This document shows positions 16,980-25,925 of a DNA stretch of 64,000 bases, one piece after another (the first letter of the stretch is position 1; every line of letters starts with the position of its first letter). The translations under genes were made by a program, and so were the position numbers. The notes beneath the pieces were generated by a model. It had not been told where the DNA came from, searched no databases, and worked only from the letters and a program-made list of their open reading frames with translations. Source of the DNA: Halobacillus litoralis (lineage in GTDB: Bacteria > Bacillota > Bacilli > Bacillales > Halobacillaceae); contig NZ_JAIVKN010000001.1 of assembly GCF_020524025.1 (NCBI RefSeq), forward strand, positions 434,001-498,000. The letters are read 5' to 3'.

Positions 16980-18911
16980 TTGAACACAAAATACTTAGAT
17001 ATACTGGCCCAAAAATACGATTGCGAAGAAAAAGTAGTGACAGAAATCATCAATCTGAAGGCAATTCTTAATCTGCCAAAAGGAACAGAGCATTTTGTCA
17101 GTGATTTACACGGGGAGTATCAAGCCTTTCAACATGTGTTAAGAAATGGATCAGGCCGGGTGAAGGAGAAGATCACCGACCTTTTTGAAGATGAATTACG
17201 TGAAGAAGAAATCAATGAATTTGCCGCACTTGTGTATTACCCGGAAGAAAAAATCAAGTTGTTGAAGAATGAGTTTGATAATAAAGAAGACTTAAACCAA
17301 TGGTATTCAGCTGTCATCGACCGGATGATAAAGCTGATTGCTTATGCATCATCTAAATATACGCGTTCTAAATTACGTAAAGCTTTGCCTGATCAGTTCG
17401 TCTATATCGTTGAAGAGCTGCTGTATAAAACGGATGAGTATACGAATAAGGAACAGTACTATACAAAAATGGTGCAGCAGATTATTTCTCTCGGCCAGGC
17501 GGATAAGCTCATCATCGGCCTTGCTTATACGACGCAGCGGCTGGTCGTGGATCACCTTCATGTCGTAGGGGATATCTATGACCGGGGGCCAGAGCCGGAC
17601 AAGATCATGGAAACGCTTACGAATTATCATTCGGTTGATATTCAGTGGGGAAATCATGATGTGTTATGGATTGGTGCTTACGCCGGGTCAAAGGTGTGCT
17701 TAGCTAATCTGATCCGTATCTGCGCACGCTACAATAATCTGGAGATTATTGAAGATGTGTACGGCATCAATTTAAGACCGCTGCTCAACCTTGCTGAGAA
17801 GTACTATGACGATAACCCGGCTTTCCGACCGAAAATACAGGGTGGTGAAAAACCATCGAACTTAGAAAAAGAACAGATTACAAAGATTCATCAGGCGATT
17901 GCGATCATCCAATTCAAGTTGGAAAGCCGGATTATTAAGAGGCGGTCATACTTTAATATGTCAGAACGGCTGATGCTTGAAAAGATGGATCAGGAAAACA
18001 ACGAAATCACCATTCATGGAAAAACATACCCACTGGAGAATCCTTGTTTTTCAACGGTTGACCCGGAGCGCCCGGATCAGCTCCTGGAGGAGGAAGAGCA
18101 GGTCATCGACAAGCTGTTGTTCTCCATCCAGCATTCAGAAAAGCTATCGAGACATATGAACTTTCTTATGAAAAAGGGCAGCCTGTACTTGAAATATAAT
18201 GGCAATTTACTCATCCATGGATGTATTCCGTTAGATGAGGAAGGAAATATGGAGAGCATGAGTATTGAGGGCAAGACCTATGCCGGTCGGGAATTACTCG
18301 ATATTTTTGAACATTATTTACGCTACGCTTTTTCACACCCTGAAGAAACGGATGATCTTGCGACCGATATGGTCTGGTATTTATGGACAGGGGAATATTC
18401 CTCGCTCTTTGGTAAACGGGAAATGACAACGTTCGAGAGATACTTTATTGAAGATAAGGAAACCCATAAGGAGAGAAAGAATCCTTACTATTATTTACGT
18501 GAAGATGAAGATGTGTGCCGGAAGATCCTGAAAGATTTTGATCTCAATCCTGAGCAGGGTCATATTATCAACGGCCATACCCCTGTAAAAGAAATCGAGG
18601 GGGAAAATCCAATCAAGGCCAATGGAAAGATGGTGGTGATTGACGGAGGGTTTTCTAAGGCATATCAATCAAAGACAGGGATTGCCGGATACACATTACT
18701 GTTTAATTCCTACGGGATGCAGCTGGTCGCTCATAAACATTTCAACTCCAAGGAAGAGGTTCTCAGAAACGGAGCTGATGTTCTTTCTGTGAAACGGCTG
18801 GTGGATAAGGAATTAGAGCGGAAGAAAGTGCTGGAGACGAATGTCGGAGAAGAACTGTTACAGGAACTCTATATCCTGAATAGTCTAATGGAATACCGCT
18901 ATATGAATTAA
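16980..18911 (+). CDS. fbp: Class III fructose-1,6-bisphosphatase
   Basis: The 643-residue protein is close over its whole length to B. subtilis Fbp: [81 protein letters not shown], and [14 protein letters not shown]. These carry the DXH, GDXXDRG and GNHD metal-binding motifs of the calcineurin-like phosphatase fold. It dephosphorylates fructose-1,6-bisphosphate in gluconeogenesis. I take the TTG at 16980 as start because AAAGGGG lies before it; in-frame starts from 16878 would add up to 34 residues, closer to the B. subtilis length, but lack ribosome sites. Confidence 0.93.
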   Translation: MNTKYLDILAQKYDCEEKVVTEIINLKAILNLPKGTEHFVSDLHGEYQAFQHVLRNGSGRVKEKITDLFEDELREEEINEFAALVYYPEEKIKLLKNEFDNKEDLNQWYSAVIDRMIKLIAYASSKYTRSKLRKALPDQFVYIVEELLYKTDEYTNKEQYYTKMVQQIISLGQADKLIIGLAYTTQRLVVDHLHVVGDIYDRGPEPDKIMETLTNYHSVDIQWGNHDVLWIGAYAGSKVCLANLIRICARYNNLEIIEDVYGINLRPLLNLAEKYYDDNPAFRPKIQGGEKPSNLEKEQITKIHQAIAIIQFKLESRIIKRRSYFNMSERLMLEKMDQENNEITIHGKTYPLENPCFSTVDPERPDQLLEEEEQVIDKLLFSIQHSEKLSRHMNFLMKKGSLYLKYNGNLLIHGCIPLDEEGNMESMSIEGKTYAGRELLDIFEHYLRYAFSHPEETDDLATDMVWYLWTGEYSSLFGKREMTTFERYFIEDKETHKERKNPYYYLREDEDVCRKILKDFDLNPEQGHIINGHTPVKEIEGENPIKANGKMVVIDGGFSKAYQSKTGIAGYTLLFNSYGMQLVAHKHFNSKEEVLRNGADVLSVKRLVDKELERKKVLETNVGEELLQELYILNSLMEYRYMN

Positions 18912-18923
18912 TTTAATTGATAA

Positions 18924-18966
18924 AAAGAAGAGGGACAAATCTACCATAGATTTGTCCCTCTTCTTT
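18924..18966 (+). terminator. Rho-independent terminator of fbp
   Basis: A long stem (AAAGAAGAGGGACAAATCTA against its complement) with a three-base loop and a trailing T-rich run. Strong. Confidence 0.85.
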
Positions 18967-19270
18967 TATTAGTCATCCAGCCCAATACGGTAAAGGCGCA
19001 TGTTATAAGACTTTTCTAAAAACTTAGTATTGTTATCAGGATGTAGTTTTTTTGTATGATATTAGCATTAACTAGATAATTTTTCCTTGAAAGCGTCTAA
19101 CATGTGTCCAAATATTAACAAAGTCTTGACTGTTCTTTGACAAAATCGTGAACAGTTATTTGCATTTCTACATTTTCTGATATAATTTATCAAGTCCTAT
19201 GATGTATAAGAACTATTAGATTCTTAGTTTTATACTTATAAATGATTGTTTGATAGGAGGGTTAAAACCA
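18967..19270 (+). promoter_or_regulatory. Promoter region of the qox operon
   Basis: A SigA-like promoter is visible: TTTGCA at 19159-19164, a 16-base spacer, TATAAT at 19181-19186. Just upstream, ACTGTTC (19129-19135) and GAACAGT (19150-19156) form an inverted repeat that could be an operator. The leader before qoxA is about 75 bases and has GGAGGG at its end. The first part (18967-19080) holds no recognisable gene. Confidence 0.5.
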
Positions 19271-20206
19271 ATGAAAGCTAAACATCTGCTAGGATTGCTT
19301 CCACTAGGCTTAATATTGTTTTTGAGCGGATGTGGGCAATTGGAAATGACTGTGCTCGATCCGAAAGGGCCGGTTGCAGAAAGTCAATATGAACTAATTA
19401 AATACTCCCTTTGGTTTATGCTTGGAATCATTGTTGTTGTATTTGCTCTATTTACGTTCATGCTCATTAAATATAGAGAAAATCGACCTGGAAGAAAAGA
19501 AAGCGACTATGACCCGAACTTGCACGGGAACACGGCGATTGAGATTGTCTGGACAGTTATCCCAATCGTGATTGTTATTCTACTTTCGATTCCGACGGTT
19601 ACAACTCTATATGATCTTGAAAAATCTCCAGAACCTGTTGAAGGTCAGGAAGCAAAAGAACCGCTCGTCATTCACGCGACTACAGCTGACTGGAAATGGT
19701 TCTTCAGCTATCCAGAACAGGACATTGAGACGGTCAACTACTTACACATCCCGGTTGATCGCCCGATTGAATTCCGACTTACATCAGCGGATTCAATGAC
19801 AGCTCTTTGGATTCCGGCTCTTGGCGGTCAGAAATACAATATGGCTGGGATGATGAACAAGCTGTACCTTCAAGCGGATGAAGAAGGAATTTACGATGGA
19901 CGTAACTCCAACTTCAACGGGGAAGGCTTCGCAGCTCAGACGTTCAAAACGCATGTCGAGAGTGAAGAAGCGTTTGACGCCTGGGTCAATGACATTAAGA
20001 CCGAAAAACCTGAGCTGACAAAAGAACAATATGATGAGCTTCTTAAACCTGGATTGACAGGCAAAGATGCGTTCTCCTCAACACACCTGGAGTACATCAA
20101 CCATGCATCTAGTGATGGTATGGGCTATGTCGTAGACAACTACGAAGAGTTATTTGAAGAGAAGCTGCACCTGGAAGAGATTGAAAAACAGGAAAGCTTC
20201 CAATAG
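19271..20206 (+). CDS. qoxA: Cytochrome aa3 quinol oxidase subunit II
   Basis: The 311-residue lipoprotein has signal LLGLLPLGLILFLSGC, two transmembrane helices (about 40-65 and 85-107) and an extracellular cupredoxin domain. The domain lacks the Cys pair and Met that bind CuA in cytochrome c oxidases, as expected for a quinol oxidase. Segments LDPKGPVAESQYELI and GNTAIEIVWTVIPIVIVI are typical of QoxA. It starts the qoxABCD operon and forms part of the menaquinol-oxidising proton pump. The ATG at 19271 follows GGAGGG; an upstream reading from 19250 is unlikely. Confidence 0.95.
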   Translation: MKAKHLLGLLPLGLILFLSGCGQLEMTVLDPKGPVAESQYELIKYSLWFMLGIIVVVFALFTFMLIKYRENRPGRKESDYDPNLHGNTAIEIVWTVIPIVIVILLSIPTVTTLYDLEKSPEPVEGQEAKEPLVIHATTADWKWFFSYPEQDIETVNYLHIPVDRPIEFRLTSADSMTALWIPALGGQKYNMAGMMNKLYLQADEEGIYDGRNSNFNGEGFAAQTFKTHVESEEAFDAWVNDIKTEKPELTKEQYDELLKPGLTGKDAFSSTHLEYINHASSDGMGYVVDNYEELFEEKLHLEEIEKQESFQ

Positions 20207-20230
20207 AACGTTAAGAAAGCAGGTGAAGAC

Positions 20231-22174
20231 ATGCACATTACAGATATTTTAGTCACCGGTGAACCCATTATTTATGGGGCTATGGTTTCTATTGCATTAG
20301 TTACAATCGCCATACTCTTCCTGTTAACGTATTTTAAAAAATGGGGTTGGCTTTGGCGTGAATGGTTGACGACTGTTGACCATAAAAAAATTGGGATTAT
20401 GTATATTTTAAGTGCGCTGGTTATGTTATTCCGTGGCGGTATGGACGCCCTGATGATGAGGGTGAACCTCGCTTTTCCGGAATTAGGATTCCTAAGTTCC
20501 CAGCACTACAATGAGATCTTTACAACACACGGCACGATCATGATCATCTTTATGGCGATGCCATTCTTGATCGGTCTGATGAATATTATCGTTCCATTAC
20601 AAATTGGAGCCCGCGACTTTGCGTTCCCTTACTTGAACGCGATGAGTTTCTGGTCCTTCTTCATCGGAGCGATGCTGTTTAATATTTCCTTCGTTATCGG
20701 TGGTTCACCGGACGCAGGATGGACAAGTTACACTCCGCTGTCAGGAGCAGCCATGAGTCCCGGTCCTGGTCAGAACTTCTACTTGATGGGTCTTCAGCTA
20801 TCGGGTATTGGTACGCTTGCGACAGGGATTAACTTGATGGTTACCATCTTGAAGATGCGTGCACCTGGAATGAAACTTTTCCATATGCCGATTTTCACGT
20901 GGTCCACACTTGTTACTTGTTTCATTATTGTATTTGCATTCCCGATTCTAACAGTAGCGCTTGCGCTGCTTACCATTGACCGTGTATTCGGTTCACAGTT
21001 CTTTACATTGACAGGAGAAGGGCTTCCGATGATGTGGGCCAACCTGTTCTGGATGTGGGGACACCCTGAGGTTTACATCGTAATCCTCCCAGCCTTCGGT
21101 ATTTTCTCCGAGGTTATTGCAACATTTGCGAAAAAACGTTTGTTTGGTTACAGCGCAATGGTATGGTCCATGATCATCATTGCCCTGCTAAGCTTTATCG
21201 TATGGGTCCACCACTTCTTCACGATGGGTGCCGGCGCATTTGTCAACTCCGTATTCTCGATTTCAACGATGTTGATTGCGGTGCCTACGGGAGTTAAGAT
21301 ATTCAACTGGCTTGCGACCTTATATAAATCGAAAATCGAGTTCACCGTACCGATGCTTTGGTCACTTGCCTTTATCCCAAGTTTCATTCTTGGTGGTGTA
21401 ACCGGGGTTATGCTTGGTATGGCAGCTGCGGACTATCAGTTCCACAACTCTTACTTCCTGGTCGCGCACTTCCACTATGTGCTGATTGCAGGAACCGTAT
21501 TTGCCTGCTTCGCAGGACTTGTATTCTGGTATCCGAAGATGTTCGGCCATAAGATGAATGAGCGCATCGGTAAATGGGCGTTCTGGTTGTTCTTTGCCGG
21601 GTTCCATATCTGCTTCTTCCCGCAGTATTTCCTAGGTCTTGATGGAATGCCGCGTCGTTTGTTTATTACAAACATTGCAGAATGGTTGCCTCTAAACGTC
21701 ATCTCTACCGGCGGCGCGTTCTTAATGGGAGTCGGTTTCGTTGTCTTCGTTTACAACGTATACTACAGCTTCCGCTACAGTGAGCGCGAAACGACAGGAG
21801 ATTCCTGGAACGGAAACGGTCGTACGCTTGAATGGGCGACAACAACTCCGGTTCCGTACTACAACTTCGCTACAGTACCGTATGTGGATGAAATTGATCC
21901 ATATGTACGTATGAAAGAAGAAGGTAAAACAACATTTGATGAATCACAGCTGAAGCCGATTCACATGCCTAGCTACACAGGAGCACCAATCATTATGATG
22001 TCCTTCCTGGGTCTTGCAAGTTTTGCCTTAGTCTTCGAATGGATTCCTGTTGCGATCTTCGGTCTAGTCGGAGGACTTGTGATGATGATTCTACGTTCCT
22101 TTGACTATGATGACGGCTATTATGTAAAAGTCGATGAAATAAAACGCATCGAGCGAAAAGCAAGGGGGTTATGA
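20231..22174 (+). CDS. qoxB: Cytochrome aa3 quinol oxidase subunit I
   Basis: The 647-residue protein is the heme-copper catalytic subunit with about 14 helices. WMWGHPEVYIVILPAFG holds a CuB His and the cross-linked Tyr, WVHHFFTMGAG the other two CuB His, and HFHYVLIAGTVFA the heme ligands. It binds low-spin heme a and the heme a3-CuB centre and reduces oxygen to water while pumping protons. It starts 24 bases after qoxA, with AGGTGAAG before the ATG. Confidence 0.97.
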   Translation: MHITDILVTGEPIIYGAMVSIALVTIAILFLLTYFKKWGWLWREWLTTVDHKKIGIMYILSALVMLFRGGMDALMMRVNLAFPELGFLSSQHYNEIFTTHGTIMIIFMAMPFLIGLMNIIVPLQIGARDFAFPYLNAMSFWSFFIGAMLFNISFVIGGSPDAGWTSYTPLSGAAMSPGPGQNFYLMGLQLSGIGTLATGINLMVTILKMRAPGMKLFHMPIFTWSTLVTCFIIVFAFPILTVALALLTIDRVFGSQFFTLTGEGLPMMWANLFWMWGHPEVYIVILPAFGIFSEVIATFAKKRLFGYSAMVWSMIIIALLSFIVWVHHFFTMGAGAFVNSVFSISTMLIAVPTGVKIFNWLATLYKSKIEFTVPMLWSLAFIPSFILGGVTGVMLGMAAADYQFHNSYFLVAHFHYVLIAGTVFACFAGLVFWYPKMFGHKMNERIGKWAFWLFFAGFHICFFPQYFLGLDGMPRRLFITNIAEWLPLNVISTGGAFLMGVGFVVFVYNVYYSFRYSERETTGDSWNGNGRTLEWATTTPVPYYNFATVPYVDEIDPYVRMKEEGKTTFDESQLKPIHMPSYTGAPIIMMSFLGLASFALVFEWIPVAIFGLVGGLVMMILRSFDYDDGYYVKVDEIKRIERKARGL

Positions 22175-22175
22175 T

Positions 22176-22781
22176 ATGGCTGCAGAAGAACTGAAAACAG
22201 GTCCTTTAGAGTATCGGACACAAGAAGGACGGATGACCATCCTTGGCTTCTGGATCTTCCTCGGAGCCGAAGTTGTCCTGTTTGCTACTTTGTTTGCAAC
22301 CTACGCCGTACTCTTCGGTCGTACGGCGGATGCACCGTCTCCAATGGAATTGTTTGAGCCGGGCACCGTGCTTGTCATGACCTTTTTGCTTTTGACAAGT
22401 AGTTTTACCTGTGGTCTTGCCGTTCATGAAATGCGCAGAGGCAATAAAAAAGGCCTCACGCTTTGGATGGCGGTCACACTCGCTCTCGGTCTTGGATTCC
22501 TGGGCTTTGAGATTTATGAATTTGTGCATTACGTCCATGAAGGAGCTAGTCTTCCTTCCAGTGCCTACTGGTCAAGCTTCTTTGTTCTTGCCGGGACGCA
22601 CGGACTGCACGTAACCTTGGGAATTGGCTGGGCGACTCTGCTCTTGATCCAAATCTCTAGAAGAGGACTTACCAATGTAACGAGCCGTAAGTTCTTTATT
22701 ATCAGCTTGTACTGGCACTTCCTAGATGTCATTTGGATCTTCATTTTCACTTGTGTCTATATGATTGGGATGGTGATCTAA
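22176..22781 (+). CDS. qoxC: Cytochrome aa3 quinol oxidase subunit III
   Basis: A 201-residue protein with five transmembrane helices and the usual GFWIFLGAEVVLFATLFATY and LAGTHGLHVTLGIGW segments of COX3-family proteins. It starts one base after the qoxB stop, with AGGGGG inside the qoxB end as ribosome site, so translation is likely coupled. Confidence 0.96.
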   Translation: MAAEELKTGPLEYRTQEGRMTILGFWIFLGAEVVLFATLFATYAVLFGRTADAPSPMELFEPGTVLVMTFLLLTSSFTCGLAVHEMRRGNKKGLTLWMAVTLALGLGFLGFEIYEFVHYVHEGASLPSSAYWSSFFVLAGTHGLHVTLGIGWATLLLIQISRRGLTNVTSRKFFIISLYWHFLDVIWIFIFTCVYMIGMVI

Positions 22782-22782
22782 G

Positions 22783-23160
22783 ATGGCAAAAACAGATAAA
22801 CGCGTACCGATGAATCACGTCATTGGATTTGTCCTATCTTTGGTTATGACGCTTGTAGCTGCCTGGGCAGTAATCGGGTCAAACCTATCGACAACATGGG
22901 TGATCATCTTCATTATGATTCTGGCTCTGCTTCAGGCGGGTGTGCAGCTCTTCATGTTCATGCACATCACCGAGGCGGAAAGTAAAAACGGCCATGTCCC
23001 TTGGAATATGATGTTCCACGGATTTGCGCTTGCAGCGATCCTTGTCGCCGGTTCCCTTTTCACAATGTCCTTTGGTTTCGACCACGGAGAACATGGCAAC
23101 CACGGCGGTGAAGGCGAGCAGCACGAACAAATGGATAGTGAAGAACACAGCAGTCATTAA
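22783..23160 (+). CDS. qoxD: Cytochrome aa3 quinol oxidase subunit IV
   Basis: A 125-residue protein with three helices (COX4_pro family), including IIFIMILALLQAGVQLFMFMHITE. It ends with an unusually His/Glu/Gly-rich tail (GFDHGEHGNHGGEGEQHEQ), which could bind metal or simply be an acidic extracellular tail. Starts one base after qoxC. Subunit IV helps assembly and stability. Confidence 0.94.
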   Translation: MAKTDKRVPMNHVIGFVLSLVMTLVAAWAVIGSNLSTTWVIIFIMILALLQAGVQLFMFMHITEAESKNGHVPWNMMFHGFALAAILVAGSLFTMSFGFDHGEHGNHGGEGEQHEQMDSEEHSSH

Positions 23161-23188
23161 TGAAGAAAAACGAGGGAGGTGAGAGGAA

Positions 23189-23410
23189 ATGCAGTATAAA
23201 CGTCAGGAAAGTACGGAAGATTCAACCATGGTCAGCCATTGGCCCTGGAAAGATCTAATTGGCTTCATCCTTTGTATTGCGTTGACAGCCTTCTCTTTAA
23301 CCACGGTTCTGTATTCGTCTTACCAACCTACGTTTGTCTTTGTGATTTTGACTGGACTGGCTTTTGTTCAAGCAATGATCCAGCTGTTTAAATTACAGCC
23401 AAGACAGTAA
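23189..23410 (+). CDS. Short QoxD-like (COX4-family) membrane protein
   Basis: The 73-residue product follows qoxD by 28 bases with AGGGAGGTGAGAGG before its ATG. HWPWKDLIGFILCIALTAFS, a central helix and FVILTGLAFVQAMIQLFKLQ mirror the pattern of qoxD (NHVIGFVLSLVMTLVA...IMILALLQAGVQLFMFM), but without the third helix and tail. It looks like a diverged, shortened subunit IV paralogue, or a small accessory subunit of the oxidase. Confidence 0.6.
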   Translation: MQYKRQESTEDSTMVSHWPWKDLIGFILCIALTAFSLTTVLYSSYQPTFVFVILTGLAFVQAMIQLFKLQPRQ

Positions 23411-23420
23411 GTGTTTCAAT

Positions 23421-23469
23421 AAAAAAGACACGCCTCTTCCTGAGAATCAGGAAGGGAGCGTGTCTTTTT
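23421..23469. terminator. Bidirectional terminator between qox and a convergent gene
   Basis: AAAAAGACACGC, an inner TTCCTGA/TCAGGAA stem and GCGTGTCTTTTT form a long hairpin with T tracts on both strands. It ends the qox transcript and overlaps the last codons of the convergent membrane gene. Confidence 0.85.
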
Positions 23470-23743
23470 CTTTTGTTAAACTTGCTTGATAAGCCGGGCT
23501 TTGTTCGACCGTCGCTATGATGAAGAGAATCCAGGCAATCTGGGAGCCTACAAGTCCAATGTAGAACATGGACCAGGTGACCGTAAATGCGGCAGGCGCC
23601 GTGTAGAGAATGACTTGGAAATAGTACACCCACATGCCGACAAGCAGGATGGACTGTACGATGGCAAAGGCCGGTTTTTTCAAGAGCAAGAACAAAAACG
23701 GAGTAATCGTTGATAACAGTAAGAACATGACTATGACACCCAT
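23447..23743 (-). CDS. Three-helix membrane protein of unknown function
   Basis: A 98-residue protein, mostly hydrophobic, with helices near residues 3-20, 25-48 and 60-82 and a charged C-terminus (LTKEKDTLPS) encoded inside the shared terminator. AAGGAG is nine bases from the ATG at 23743. A cre-like site lies just upstream. Function unknown; it is convergent with qox and may or may not be linked to respiration. Confidence 0.6.
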   Translation of the reverse strand: MGVIVMFLLLSTITPFLFLLLKKPAFAIVQSILLVGMWVYYFQVILYTAPAAFTVTWSMFYIGLVGSQIAWILFIIATVEQSPAYQASLTKEKDTLPS

Positions 23744-24072
23744 GAACAACATCTCCTTTATGTGTAAATACTTGAAAGCGTTTTCCTTATAAATCTATTG
23801 TAACAAATAATTCTTATTTTGGACACAAAATGTTCAAAAAGATTTTAAAAAAAGGCTTGTTTCTATAGTATAGGATTATTTTTACAGGATATGCACGCGT
23901 GTTCAAAGCTGATATCAAGGGGTTTTCGGTGGGTGACGTACCTTTTAGAAAAATGTCACATTTAAAGGAAGTCTGTGAATATTTGTGTCACAAAGATGGA
24001 ATTTATGAGGAAGAAGGAGGGGGAAGGTCCTTGAGGAATCAATGAAACTCCGTGTGATTAGAGTATAGATTT
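23744..24072 (-). promoter_or_regulatory. Upstream region of the three-helix gene, with cre-like site
   Basis: TGAAAGCGTTTTCC at 23773-23786 fits the CcpA cre consensus (TGWAANCGNTNWCA) except at the last base and lies 30 bases upstream of the start codon, downstream of a possible TACAAT -10. TGTGA and TCACA (23974-23992, nine bases apart) also form a loose inverted repeat. The remainder, up to the terminator at 24073, shows no gene. Confidence 0.4.
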
Positions 24073-24103
24073 AAAAAAAGCTCAGAGCCATGGCTCTGAG
24101 CTT
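24073..24103 (-). terminator. Terminator of the CWB2 protein gene
   Basis: A perfect palindrome AAGCTCAGAGCCA/TGGCTCTGAGCTT followed on the minus strand by seven T. It serves the minus-strand gene beginning at 25530. Confidence 0.85.
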
Positions 24104-24111
24104 CGTTACAC

Positions 24112-25530
24112 CTATTCAAATAAAGACCAGATGTCATCTTCCACTTGTTCGCTGACGGCCCCGGTCCCGCCGAAGATACGGAAGTAGAACGATTCATTTT
24201 CCTTAACATAGGATTTCACCTGAGGGTCCAGATGATCTTTTGGTGTTAATAATAACGGTTCTCCTACACCATAGACCGACCCGCTCAGAGCGTCTGCAAA
24301 GTTAGCCCCTGTAGCAAGGTTGACTAAGGCAGGGTCTAAGGAAAAGTACTTAGCAATGGCTACGGATGTACTGTAACGGTTTTTTCCTGCAATACGTTCA
24401 GGGTAGGGAAGCTGTGTCAGGATGTTCTCTGCGATGACACCTGAGCCCCCAACGACATAACTGTAGTCATAGCCGCGGATGGCTTTTTGTGTGGCTGAAG
24501 GCAGGTAATCCCTTTCGGTCAAAAGGATCGGCATACCATTCATGGCTGCTACAGGTGCAATCGCTAAGGCATCCGGGAAGTTTCTGCCGTAAGCAATGAC
24601 CGCTCCATCACTAAATGGAATTTCCGCGGCAATTGCTGCCGCTGTCTCATAACGGTTAGATCCTGATATTCTCTCTACATCTATACCGAGGCTCTTGAGT
24701 TTGTTTTCCACTTCTTTAGAAACGGCTCCAGTACCTCCAAGGATGGTCACATGGTCGGTTTCAAGTACCTCAAGCGTTGATTCTGTAATTTTTGGAAGAC
24801 TGTTTTTCGTTGTCAAAAGAATCGGGGCATCGGATTGAAAAGCAAACGGTGCACCTGCAAGCGCATCAGGGAAGTCTGCCCCTGTTGCCAGAACAACGTT
24901 TTCAGATGGATAGCCTCCACTCCGACGGACAGCAATGGAAGCAGACGTATGATATCGATCTTTGCCGGCTATTCGTTCGATGTAGGGTTCATCTTCAAAG
25001 ATATAAGGGCTCAGCATATAGGTCTCCCCATTATTGAGGTTGGCTGAGTCAGAAGCTTCCATGTAATAAACGCCGGGTTCTACGTAAAAACCGCCCGCAT
25101 ATCCATATTCATCACTGTCCTCGAAATAGCTGTCCACTTTAGAACCACCAGTGTCATAAAGGTTTACATTCAGCTCCATATCTGTGGTTTCTTCCTCGAA
25201 AATAAATAAGGAAACAATCAAATCTACTTCCTTATCTCCATTGATCTCGAGCTTGTAATAATCTTTATCATCATCTGAAAACGTACCAATCGCTACGTCT
25301 TCCGGTGTAATAGGATTAGCTTGTGCTCTCGTGTTGTTCGGTTCCTCTTCTTCAAATGCTCCCCAGTCATTATAACCGAGCAGCTCAACCTCCAGAGCAT
25401 TCGGAGTCTGTTTCTGCTTTTTAAATTCCTCAAGATTTTTAAACTCCTGGCTGCTCCCAGCCAACACAGGACTCGTAAATAAAGTAGCCGCCAACAAAAA
25501 AGCTGCTGTAAAACCGATCGTTTTTTTCAC
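24112..25530 (-). CDS. Secreted cell-wall protein with PPC domain and three CWB2 repeats
   Basis: The 472-residue protein has a signal peptide (KKTIGFTAAFLLAATLFTSPVLAGS). Residues about 60-165 look like a bacterial pre-peptidase C-terminal (PPC) domain (EEEPNNTRAQANPITP...DYYKLEI). Three cell-wall-binding type 2 repeats follow, each starting with a form of RIAGKDRYHTSASIA (about 182, 284 and 378) and holding ATGADFPDALAGAPFA-type segments. CWB2 repeats hold proteins to the wall non-covalently through anionic polymers. No catalytic domain is present, so it is a wall-bound binding or structural protein. Confidence 0.85.
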   Translation of the reverse strand: MKKTIGFTAAFLLAATLFTSPVLAGSSQEFKNLEEFKKQKQTPNALEVELLGYNDWGAFEEEEPNNTRAQANPITPEDVAIGTFSDDDKDYYKLEINGDKEVDLIVSLFIFEEETTDMELNVNLYDTGGSKVDSYFEDSDEYGYAGGFYVEPGVYYMEASDSANLNNGETYMLSPYIFEDEPYIERIAGKDRYHTSASIAVRRSGGYPSENVVLATGADFPDALAGAPFAFQSDAPILLTTKNSLPKITESTLEVLETDHVTILGGTGAVSKEVENKLKSLGIDVERISGSNRYETAAAIAAEIPFSDGAVIAYGRNFPDALAIAPVAAMNGMPILLTERDYLPSATQKAIRGYDYSYVVGGSGVIAENILTQLPYPERIAGKNRYSTSVAIAKYFSLDPALVNLATGANFADALSGSVYGVGEPLLLTPKDHLDPQVKSYVKENESFYFRIFGGTGAVSEQVEDDIWSLFE

Positions 25531-25727
25531 TGGATTCTTTCTCTCCTTTTACTTTTTCTTCATGACTGTCGATCGCTGATCCCCATGTATCCTTCCATCA
25601 CCTTCCAATTCATGATACTAAAAGGATTATATAGCAGGAAATTAACAAAAGCTATCTCTTTTAATTGACAAAATTCGACCTTTTCATAAAAAAACTAAGA
25701 TGGATCAGGATCGTTAAAAAACTGATG

Positions 25728-25757
25728 TTGACAGATCTAAAGAAAGTCCTATATAAT
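25728..25757 (+). promoter_or_regulatory. SigA promoter of the WrbA-like gene
   Basis: TTGACA at 25728-25733, an 18-base spacer and TATAAT at 25752-25757: both hexamers are perfect. The first operator box begins two bases after the -10, so a bound repressor would block initiation. Confidence 0.75.
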
Positions 25758-25758
25758 T

Positions 25759-25777
25759 AATCTCGAATTCAAGATAT
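25759..25777 (+). promoter_or_regulatory. MhqR-like operator box 1
   Basis: ATCTCGAATTCAAGATAT is an imperfect palindrome close to the MhqR operator (ATCTcgaAtTCgAGAT) of quinone-responsive genes in B. subtilis. It covers the expected transcription start. Identification of the regulator is an inference from the motif. Confidence 0.6.
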
Positions 25778-25813
25778 TTAGCAGCTCAAAAGTTGGGCTT
25801 TCTTTTATGTCTA

Positions 25814-25834
25814 ATATCTCGAAGTCAAGAATAT
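25814..25834 (+). promoter_or_regulatory. MhqR-like operator box 2
   Basis: TATCTCGAAGTCAAGAATA repeats the ATCTCGAA-TCAAGA core of box 1, 53 bases further on (about five helical turns). Two phased boxes could allow cooperative binding or looping of a MarR-type repressor. Confidence 0.55.
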
Positions 25835-25925
25835 AGATACAAAGATGGTTGAGAAGACAACGGGGATGGTGACTCATATGGGTTGGATAGAAAAATTATT
25901 TGGAAAACAAAAGGAGATGGAAGAT

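Noticed and set aside
19095-19115. Possible cre site near TGAAAGCGTCTAAC before the qox promoter
   Set aside because: The core CGNT required by the cre consensus is broken (CGTC), and it lies far upstream.
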